Assembly (NCBI GenBank): GCA_030765045.1
Contig: CM060967.1
Span: 148,913,751-148,977,750, forward strand
Source of the DNA: Tenodera sinensis
Taxonomy: Eukaryota; Arthropoda; Insecta; Mantodea; Mantidae
Length of the DNA: 64,000 nt
Reading direction: 5' to 3'
The notes under the pieces were generated by a model, which saw only the letters and a program-made list of their open reading frames with translations, did not search any database and was not told the DNA's origin. Every line of letters starts with the position of its first letter. Positions within the stretch are counted from its first letter, which is position 1. Below, one piece after another: positions 49,401-60,600 of the stretch. The position numbers and the translations under genes were made by a program.

Positions 49401-52400
49401 GTCACTGTCCTGATAAAATTTAAAGCAGTCTCCTATACCCATACTTTCTGCACTTTTCTTCAGGTTATTCTTTACAATTTTAAGATACTGGCCATGGTCC
49501 ATGTGTCTGTCTATAAAAACAAGCTCATCTATTCCTCGAGACAACATGCAGCTCCATACCATTACAAGTCCCCTTCCATGTTTCATTGTTGCCGCATATT
49601 CCTTCCTTCAAGCTCTTTATTGGGCTGTCTCCAAACCATGATGTGCCCATCTGAGCCAGAAACATTGAATTTTGATTTGTCACAAAAAATTACCTCCTTC
49701 CACCAGTCCATCTCTTTACTGATATACTCCTTAGCAGATCGTTGGCTTTTGATCCTATTTACTTTGCTGATATAGGGCTTTCTTCTTGCAGTTCGCCCAT
49801 GATAATCATCTCTATGTACTACTCTCCATATTTTACTTGGACTGATCTTTTCAAACTCGCTTTCTGTCTCAGCAGTAATAACAGTTGCAGAAACACAGAC
49901 ATGTTTGTTGACTTTCCCCATTACTGCCCTCTCTTTTCTCCTAGTAATGACCCTTGGACGACCAGTCTGGGGCAAATTCTCAATTCTGTCTTTAAATTTG
50001 TATCAGCAGATAATGTCGTTGACAGTACTTTTTTTCATATTTAGCAAGTCTGCGATTTGTCGACGTGTTTTTCCTTTTTCATGGTGGAATATCACTAATT
50101 GTCTTTGCTCAAATGTACTGTTCTTTCCTCGGCATCCCATTTTACTCCTGAGGTTTGTGTCTGCTCCGCAAATAACAAGTGCAAAGCATGCATTGCATTT
50201 ATAAACATCTGCAATCCAAAAAATTTAACAGCCAACCTTCGCATCTCATAGCAAGTAACAAGTATTACTACAATGTCAAATCATCTACAAATCGCAAATG
50301 CATTATTAGAGTACCTATAAAGTGCATAAAATTCAAAGATTAGCAATTTTGAATTATCGCCCACTTTTTCTTTAATAAAAGGTAGATTACACAATTACAC
50401 ACACAGACCGTGCCTGTCCGGGAGCATTTGACAGTCACGATGTACCATTTGTTATTGATCCTTTCAATCTCCCTATGTTTACAATGTATCTTTTTAGACA
50501 GCTGGCACTAAAAGTAGCACTTTAACACAAGTCACTCAAACTAGAAATTGAAGTCAATACTCAGCACACACCATCCTCCTTTTTTTTTTTCTTTTCATTT
50601 TGGCAAAAGTATTTAAAAGTACTTAAAGAGGTGTATTTTAGATGTGGTGCATGACCTTGCTGGGATCTGTGTGACTGACATCATGCAAATTTATGGTAGG
50701 GGTAATCCCTCTGTTTCTTTCCTTGAAATAAACAAGAAACTGCTGATAATGCGAGCGGGCACTTATAAATAGAAAAGTGATCTTGACCACAAAACCACTA
50801 CACAACTATCAGCCATTCACCAGGTCTAAAAAGTACCTCTGTGCAGTATACACTGAGTGCTATCATGTTACTTGCAAGTCAACATCACTGATAATCAACT
50901 ATCTTTTTAAACATAGGTGTTCTTTGAATATGTTATTTAGAAGTGAGACTAAACTGTTGATGGAAATATCAAGAGAACTATTGTGACAATACTAAAACAT
51001 AATAACCTTACCTGTATGACTTTGTTTGGAGACATTAAATAACACAGGTAGAATTCTATGGACTTATGCATGAGGCGAAATAGCTGCTTTGGCAACAGAT
51101 CAATTGAACTGGAACCCAGTAAAGGAAGCAGATCACACACTGTGGCAAGAGAAACATATGTTATTCCAAAAGAAAACAAATTATGTAAACTTAGTGCAGG
51201 ATAACACCAATTACTTTATGCTTCATTTTAAATTACGCAATATTTAAATGAAGCCTATTTTTGCAAATGAACCCAAAGCTTTATAAGGTTAAAATAATCT
51301 AAAGTAAGAACAAATTAGAAACTAAAAGCTTCACTTATCTTGGTAATATTGCAAGATCTTTTGCAGCTAACACGTTTCAAGTTGACTCCAACTCATTCTC
51401 AGAGCTATATAAACAAGTTACCATAGCTACTGATGCTCATTTTAATCACCAATCTCTGAAAACAAAAACCTATTGGAGGTATTTCAAAATTCATAATACG
51501 GTTCCTGTTTTTTCAAATAAATATATTTTCCCAAACCATTAAATCTATAGGTCCACTTAATTGTTTGAATAATTTAACCTCTGGATTAATTTCATGATTA
51601 AATGACCAAAAATGATCTGCCATAGCTGATTTATCAGTTTGTTTATATTTAATATTTCTAAAATGTTCTTTTATTCTGGTTTCTAAGTGACATTTAGTTT
51701 TACCAATAAAAACCCTATCACAATCCCAACAGCTAAATTGATAAATGCCAGACTTTTTATAATTTGGAATGATATCCTTTTTAGAAAAATTTAGTAAATT
51801 TTGTATACTAAATTTATTTTGAGGGATCAAATTTATTCCACATTCTTTAAAAATTCTTGTAAATTTTTTATGGTAAGTAAACTTTTTAAAAATACAATTA
51901 TCCTCTATTTTTTTGAGGGAAGAAACCTCTTTAACAGCCTTTTGATGCTTAAATTTTTCTGTCTTTTTATGTATAAAATCTGTATTAAAACCATTAATTA
52001 CTGCAGTGTTAATAATGTGTTTATATTCTGTGTCAAATTCTTCCTTATTAAGGGGTATATTTATTAACCCATAAATTAAACTATTGAAAACAGCAAACTT
52101 ACGTGCAAAAGGATTAAAACTTTTATTTTTTATGTAATTATCAGTGTGAGTAGCTTTTCTATCAATACCAAAATTCAATTTATTGTTATATCTTTTAATT
52201 TTTAAATCTAGGAGCAGAAGGCATCCATTATTTTGTTTCCAAAGTGAATTGTATGGCTTTATCCTGTAAATTTAAAAGTTTTAAAACATCATTTATCTAA
52301 GAGGTAGAACTGGAACTTAAAAATTCAATGCCACAACTGGGATTTGAACCACAGACCTTCCGCTTGCCGGGCGGAGGCTCTAACCACTGAGCTATTGTGA

Positions 52401-54664
52401 CAAACTGCCAGAATGGCATTAAATTCTCAAGCCAGTTCGTATTTCTCTTGGTAAACCACAAAGGCAGTCTCACATCAGAGACAAATTACCCCAATTGTGA
52501 CTTACTATTGTAAGTACTTTATATCCCAGGATTAAATAACCTTCACATGGTAATTATTATTTATTTATGCCAACAAACTTACTGTTGGTGTTTTTAAACA
52601 CACAAGCCGTGTGTGGGCAAAGTTTAAGGGGTAGAACTGGAACTTAAAAATTCAATGCCACAACTGGAATTTGAACCACAGACCTTCCGCTTGCCGGGCG
52701 GACGCTCTAACCACTGAGCTATTGTGACAAACTGCCAGAATGGCATTAAATTCTCAAGCCAGTTCGTATTTCTCCTGGTAAACCACAAAGGCAGTCTCAC
52801 ATCAGAGACAAATACCCCAATGGTGACTTACTATTGTAAGTACTTTATATCCCAGGATTAAATAACCTTCACATGGTAATTATTATTTATTTATGCCAAC
52901 AAACTTACTGTTGGTGTTTTTAAACACACAAGCCGTGTGTGGGCAAAGTTTAAGAGGTAGAACTGGAACTTAAAAATTCAATGCCACAACTGGGATTTGA
53001 ACCACAGACCTTCCGCTTGCCGGGCGGACGCTCTAACCACTGAGCTATTGTGACAAACTGCCAGAATGGCATTAAATTCTCAAGCCAGTTCGTATTTCTC
53101 CTGGTAAACCACAAAGGCAGTCTCACATCAGAAACAATTACCCCAATGGTGACTTACTATTGTAAGTACTTTATATCCCAGGATTAAATAACCGGTAAGC
53201 GGAAGGTCTGTGGTTCAAATCCCAGTTGTGGTATTGAATTTTTAAGTTCCAGTTCTACCTCTCAAAGATTTGTAAGTTTTACAAAATCATCTATTAACTC
53301 TTTGTTTAATTCTAAAGAATTTAACAATTTTTTTAAAAAATCAAAAGTTTTTTCTAGGAATACTAGGAAATAAAGTGGTTACATCAAAAGAAATGAGTTT
53401 ATCATTATCAGACAATGCTATATTGCTAATCTTTTCTACTAATTCAAAAGAATTTTTAATACTTAAACTTTCAAACTGATCAAAGGTACTAAATTCTTTA
53501 CTTAACCATTTTGCTAAGTTATATGTAGGTGAGTTTATACAATTTATAATTGGTCTCATTTTATTTCCTGGTTTGTGAATTTTAGTAGTGCATACAGTCT
53601 GGGTAAAACTGGATTATTAACTTTTAAAATACACTTTTCTTTGGTAGGTACCATTTTCACATCTTTAAGAATTTTATTAAAAGTTGAAATGCATGATTTT
53701 AATGGATCATTATGCATTTTTAAGTAATCTTCATTTTCAAGAAGAAGTTCTACTCTATTAATACAATCAGATTGATCTAAAATTACGATTTTATTGCCTT
53801 TGTCAGCTTTAGTATAAATTATGTCCTTTTCATTCAATGATTTAATCATCTGATTATTATGATTACTTTTTGGGTGATTTTTATTTATATCTTTCAAAAT
53901 TTTACTGCATTTCATTTTAATCAAAGATTTATTAATTTAATTTAAATCTTGACTGGCAATTTCAATTTTAGTTTCTGATTTGTTCGTACTTTAGATTCTC
54001 ATTGCTTCAATGTTAATAGCTTCATTATTTTTTTTATTTAAGGTTAAAATGAGTTACTCACCCAGAAGTTTCCTATAACAATTAACCGAGTTTTGATAGT
54101 GGCTGTGTTTCTCTGCTGCCATTAGAGTATCTACTAGTCCTGGCTGAAACAAAACAAACCTGCTTAATAAAAGAAATTTAAGTACGCTCCATGGTTTTGA
54201 AACATACTAGCAGAAAACTTCAGCAAATGGACTTGAAATAAAAATCTGAAAGAGGATATTCTTTTGGTTAAAACAGCATTGAATGTCTACTAGATTTAGT
54301 GCATGCTGGTTTGTAAACCCAAAGGCTCTAAACTCAATTACTGTCTGGGAGTTGAAACATTCATTTAATAAGAATCATTCCCTACATTCAACAATGATAA
54401 TCCACAAATTAAATACGTCAAGCATATCAAAAGTTACTGTAGCTAAAAGTAATCAATAAACTGAAAATGTTAAAAATAGGTACATTAATACATAAATAAA
54501 TAATGTCATTTGCTAATGTTCTGAATCTTGTACTAAATCCATTTTCCGTCTAGCATCCCAATAATATGATTTACTTGAGTTTGGAACTTTGATACTGCTT
54601 GACACTGTAGTAAACATACTTCGTCCATAACAGTGTTTGCTTCTTTGTTCAGGGTGTACTGTAG

Positions 54665-54695
<31 letters not shown>

Positions 54696-57600
54696 ATTAA
54701 CGTCCTCCAACATTGTGTCATATCGGACGAATGAATGAAATGAAATGGGTGAAATGATGCTCAAATGAGCCCGAGGTCCATGGAGCTTTAAGTTACCCGA
54801 CATTCGTCTTCTCAGGGTAGGGAAAACCTCGGAAAAAAACCTTACCCGGATAACTTACCCTAAGTGAGATTCGAACTCGCGACCTCTTGAACGTGAGGCA
54901 GACACGCTAACCATCACGCTATCGAGGCGGGCTGTACTGTAGAGAGATGTAGATGTTTGGTCCATACAGGTATGTGGCCAGACAGTCATGCCTGGTGGTT
55001 AAGTAAAACATTGCCACCATTTTTCTTTGCAGGTAATACGGAGTATACCGTATTTCATTGCATACCATATTTTATGAACTAAGACATGCTTTTTTTCTTT
55101 GAGAAATTGCCTCCATAAATCAGGTGCACCTTATACTCAAGACTGATATTAAAATGTCAAGTGTTGATTAAAAATTCCCACCAGTCTTAAAAATGGCTGT
55201 ATATTCAATGTTGAAGGAAACCTATTATTATCTGGTAGCATTGTATTCAAATGGCAGCAGCACATACTGTGCAGTGAACTTGAACAAAAAGTGATTTGTG
55301 TTATCGGTAACAGTAACATATTTTTTGCCATGGAAAAACATAGGAGACATTCAAATCATGCAAGCTATTAACTGAAAGTAATACTATATGCAGAAGAACA
55401 TGGAAGCAGAGCAGCTGAGTGGCATTTCAACTGTAGTATTTCCGCCTGACAATGGGTATCCAGAAATGGAACCTTAATCCGTCATAATTAAGGAAATATG
55501 GATAATTAATCAACACCCAGCTGATTGATTATCCATGTTTTTGAAGTAATTTCCTTGAAAATTATATCAAACAAAGGACCTTGAATTATATATATGTTTT
55601 AAATTTCATAAAGATTAATAAATGAACACAGACGCAGTTATACAGGGAAATCTGCAAGTTTTCCACTCAAGAAAGTGAGATCAGTTTTGCAGGCCATTGG
55701 CAGGGTTTTTTGGCTGGGGCAATAAAACTTGGCGTTCTATTATGTTACAAGGAATGTTTAACCATCTGCCTAAAGTACCCTGCATCACCGTAAACCGTCA
55801 CTAAAATTCAAAGGTTTAAAGAGGGAACCAATGAAGCTAAAAGCTTCAATGAAAGTAGCCAATCAGGGGAGAGAAATGTTGTTTATGTTGAAAAATTTGA
55901 AATCTTTCCCCACTGCTTTGAGCCAAGTGTTGATGAAAAACCCCACACAGTTCTTCGGTATTAGGTGTATGGAGAGGTTGTGTCGCCAGGTCGCAGAATG
56001 GACGCCACATTACTAAGAAGTACCTTGCCAAGTGCCACAAAATTGTGACACAGCTAGTGACAGTAAATTACGTATAAAGGAATTGCAATTCATTTGGTAC
56101 AGTTGGCAAGCATATTACACTAAAGGGGTGGAAGATAGGACTTGCAGAGTTTCCTGTAACCTGAAGTGCCAATAGGGAAAGTGCATCTCGTGTTTTTCTT
56201 CTGAGGAACCCTGTGTAAAACCCACTCCCTCTCATCTCCGTCCAACACACCACTCCTCTCCCAAAGACCACCATCTCTCGTCGAGGCTGAGACCCATAGA
56301 AATTGGCACCCCCTCAGATGCCACAGCGAGACGAAGGATGTCGAGCCACCAGGCCAACCAGAGGTAAGGGCACGCAGTGAAACCGTACACAACCCACCAC
56401 CAACAGAAAAAACTACTCATGATTGGCGGACTAGTAAAAAAGAACTGAAAAAATGTGGAAGACCAAATGCACAATAGAAGACTGAATGCAAAATGGCCCA
56501 AAGTAGAAGATGATGTACTGAAATGGATTCAAGGACACTGCAAATACAGATTTGGAATTAATACAAAAATGATTCAAATACATGCTTGTGTACTAGCACT
56601 ACAAGAATAACTTAGCAGAGTTTCTAAAAGTGGACAAAAAATGAGCATTTTATCATGAAATAAATCCAGAGGTTTAATTATTAAAACAATTAAATGGACC
56701 TATAGATTTAATGGTTTGGGAAAAGATATGCATTTTAAAAAAACAGGAACCACATTATGAATTTTGAAATACCACCAATAGATTATATTTATAGGTTTTA
56801 GTTCTTAGAGGTTGGCAACACCAAGATCTTTTAAGTTGAGCATCTGCAGCTATCGTAACTGGTTTAAATAAAGCTTTGAAAATGTGGTGAACGCACCTTG
56901 AAACTAGTCAGCAGCATTTGAAGAACTTGCTGCACTTACCTAAGATAAGTGAAGCTTTTAGTTTCTAATTTGTTCTAATTTTAGATGGTATATAATATTT
57001 CTCATTATACTTTGGAATATAATGTCCTGCACCTGACAGCCCATCTCTTGGATATCAAAATCCATCAGTATGTGTTGCGACTTAGGAATTTTTAAATTAA
57101 ACAGTTAATTAAATTATCCATTCTATTATAAGGAGCACTAAATTATAAGAAACAATCATTTATGTGAACATTGTACATTTTACATAATTATGAAATGTAA
57201 ATTTCATAACATAGACATTTGTTGAATCAAATTATAAAATGCATTCGTCAACTGAAACAAACATCAAGACTTCAGAAAACCAAAGTAAAATGCAATAAGT
57301 TAAGTGGGGGGATGTGTGAAACAATGATTATAATGCAGTACTAAAGAAACAAATTTTTGCTTAAAGTCAGATACCAGATTATGAATTTTGAAATGCTACC
57401 AATAAGAAATACAGATGAACAAATTTGGATTTCAAAGAAATCTTCGGTTTCAGAGCAATTAAGACTTGTAATACCTTTGCATGCCATTATTTTGTCATGT
57501 AAAATAAATATACGTTTAAACAGCTTGACCACTCACCCCTTGCTGCAACACAGTCCGAGGAAATCTCCTCAGCAGCAACAACACCAAACGACAATGCTCC

Positions 57601-60600
57601 ATTGTATCTTCACTTCTTTCTGCTGCCACTAACAGCAACTGATGTTGAACATCTGCAAATAGAAATATGTGAAGCCATCAAAAATCACTAACTAAATTCA
57701 ATTTTAAGTTGATCTGAGTTTCACTGGTTTTTTGAGTATCAGTTTAAACCATGCTCTTAAACAAAAAGCTGACACAAGAAAAGTGGTTACAACCAGGGAA
57801 AAAGAAAGCTGTGAAATATGCTATGCAAGAATGTGACAATTTTATGAAAAATACAATTCGTGTTACAGTGCACAATTTATTTGTTTATAAATGAGCCACC
57901 AACAGCTGACAAAACACTACAGCAGGCTAATGTTGATATACACCTGCCTAATTTCAGATGAACTACATCTTATAAAATTTTGTGCAAAATTGGGTTCATA
58001 TTTGTCAAAAGAGGCCAAAAAAAGTACTATAATTTATAGTGAGGGCATTATTTTGTTGAGAGGGGACTATTTGAAGGAAATTCAAAGGTTTAGGAAAGAA
58101 CAGAGTAAGTTGTATTACTTGGATGAAACCTGGATGTACAACATCCAAAGTGTGGGTAACATAACTGTACAAACAAGAGAGAAGGCATTTCTATCGGGGT
58201 TGAGTACTTGCCAGAGGAATCCCTCAGGTAAAGCAAACAGCTTATATTACTCCACATAAAGAATGACAATGGATTTGTGGCAGACGGTGAACTACTTTTC
58301 AGATCCACAAAACTGGAGATTACATGAAGAAATAATTGGTAAAGTTTTCAGAAAATGGTTCGAAAACATTCAGCCAAAACCTGAACCAAACAGTGTAGTA
58401 GTCATGGATAATGCTCCTTACCATAGTGTCAAAGCTGAACATTTGCCAAATAGGTCAGGGGTAAAGAGTGACATAATTGCCTATATGGCAGCAAAAAAAT
58501 ATTCTATGTGATAAAAACAGTTAAAGAAGATAATTATTATTTATTTATGCCAACAAACTTACTGTTGGTGTTTTTAAACACACAAGCCGTGTGTGGGCAA
58601 AGTTTGAGAGGTAGAACTGGAACTTAAAAATTCAATGCCACAACTGGGATTTGAACCACAAACCTTCCGCTTACCGAGCGGCTGCTCTACCACTGAGCTA
58701 TTGTGACAAACTGCCAGTTATGGCATTAAATTCTCAAACCAGTTCGTATTTCTCCTGGTAAACCACAAAGGCAGTCTCACATCAGAGACAAATTACCCCA
58801 ATTGTGACTTATTTATTTATGCCAACAAACTGGTTTGAGAATTTAATGCCATTCTGGCAGTTTGTCACAATAGCTCAGTGGTAGAACAGCCGCCCGGTAA
58901 GCGGAAGGTTTGTGGCTCAAATCCCAGTTGTGGCATTGAATTTTTAAGTTCCAGTTCTACCTCTCAAACTTTGCCCACACACGGCTTGTGTGTTTAAAAA
59001 CACCAATAGTAAGTTTGTTGGCATAAATAAATAATAATTACCATCTGAAGGTTATTTAATCCTGGGATATAAAGTACTTACAATAGTAAGTCACCATTGG
59101 GGTAATTTGTCTCTGATGTGAGACTGCCTTTGTGGTTTACCAGGAGAAATACGAACTGGTTTGAGAATTTAATGCCATTCTGGCAGTTTGTCACAATAGC
59201 TCAATGGTAGAGCAGCCGCCTGGTAAGCGGAAGGTTTGTGGTTCAAATCCCAGTTGTGGCATTGAATTTTTAAGTTCCAGTTCTACCTCTCAAAAGTTAA
59301 AGAAGAGTTTTTGCAATCCATTCGGGAGATAACCGTAAGTCATAAATATGACAGTACATTGTGAATTCCCTTGAATAGTAAGCTAATGTTTCTGAGCAAT
59401 GACTGCCTCCATACCATTGCATGTTGAATCCAATTGAAATGGTGTGGTGTCAGCTAAAAGCCACTTCAGACAATGTAACACAACATTCAAGATAAGGGAT
59501 GTCAAGATCCTGACCAAATTGGATAGTTATATAGAAGAGCAGGAAGAAAAACTCCCAATTGATAAAAAAATACTATAAATTCATCAGATAAAACTAACAA
59601 TTAATATTTACATGATTCTAATTGAAACAGCAAAGAAATTTATCTGAGATAGATGCATAAAACACTTTCTGTCTCTCTCTTTCTCTCTCTACCTCTCACT
59701 CCTCTCTCCACTCACCCTCTTCCCCTCTCATGCCCTTTTATCGCTCCCACATCCCCTTTTCACCCTCTCTCTCACAATTTTCCTCTCCTCTCTCAGCTTC
59801 TCCCTTTACATATACATATCTCACACCCTCCTTACCCCTCTCCACCTCTATCCCCACCCACCCTCTCACCCTCCCCCTCTATCTCAATCTATCCCTCCCC
59901 CTAGTCCTCTCTCTCTTACCCTCTACCTCTTAGTCTGTCTCTCTTCCTATCGCAGCTTTTTTTAAAAATGCCAACATATTGAATTTTGTGGTGGAATATA
60001 ATACTTTCAAAGAGAATATAGTTTTGTAATAGATTCTTGTACATTGTGTATTGAATCACAATGAGAAACCAGACATCTTAGCAAGAAAGGGAACCAAATT
60101 CAAAATAAAGTATGAAGTACCATTGGAATCAGTTAAAGCTACATTTAAGAACAAAACTAACAATAATTGTAACCCTGTTAAATTCCAAAGAACAAAAGTT
60201 TGTCAAAAAACTGAAATACCTCAAAAAACAGTGGTCACCATGTTCAGACTTAGCATTGAACTCCACTGCCTCAGAAAACATTTACATAAAATTTAAAAAT
60301 CAACAATTCCAAAAAAAATCTGCATGCACACAAACACACACACCAATACTTAAACGCATGTGCACCCAAATGCACACACACATGCACACTCGCTTGCACA
60401 TGCACTCACACTAATGCAAACTTAAGCATACCTAAAGGCATGTGTATGAACATTTCCCTGAGAAAAGCAGCCTCAGCATCCCCAATTTCTGTTCTTAAAG
60501 CTGTTGTTAACGCTTGAACTTCTTGCCACATTTCTGGTACTTCTTGAAATTTCTGAAAACTGAAATAAAAGCATGATTTTAATATATTGTATAAATATTC

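Larger units (their letters stand above)
48652..50442 (-). mobile_element. Tc1-like DNA transposon with TA target site
   Basis: Ends share TGACTGTCAAA and an internal ACAGG block in inverted orientation, and each end is next to TA (48650-48651 and 50443-50444). About 1.79 kb including an internal SINE-A insertion (about 200 bp), so the original was about 1.6 kb, the usual Tc1 length. It lies in INTS10 intron 6, same strand as the gene. Confidence 0.88.
51290..53935 (-). mobile_element. PLE-1 (Penelope-like element), RT core replaced by SINE array
   Basis: The 5' coding part lies at 53924-53280 and the 3' part at 52285-51513, on either side of a SINE-A array (52299-53265). The 3' non-coding end runs to about 51290 with the repeated terminal block and a degraded hammerhead-like stem (AGTTG/CAACT then GAAACGTG, about 51373-51400 on minus). 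PLEs use a telomerase-like RT and a GIY-YIG endonuclease. The element is inactive. Host intron is INTS10 intron 5. Confidence 0.85.

Noticed and set aside
52230..53300. Imperfect 23-bp direct repeat flanking the SINE array, as a TSD
   Set aside because: The two sides encode different parts of the PLE protein with about 100 codons missing between them, so the similarity of the AT-rich flanks is more likely chance.
52300..59300. True tRNA genes at the A/B boxes
   Set aside because: The boxes lie in repeated SINE units with poor acceptor-stem pairing, so they are tRNA-derived, not functional tRNA genes.
59653..59933. Ser/Pro-rich ORFs
   Set aside because: Translation of a CT-rich tract.
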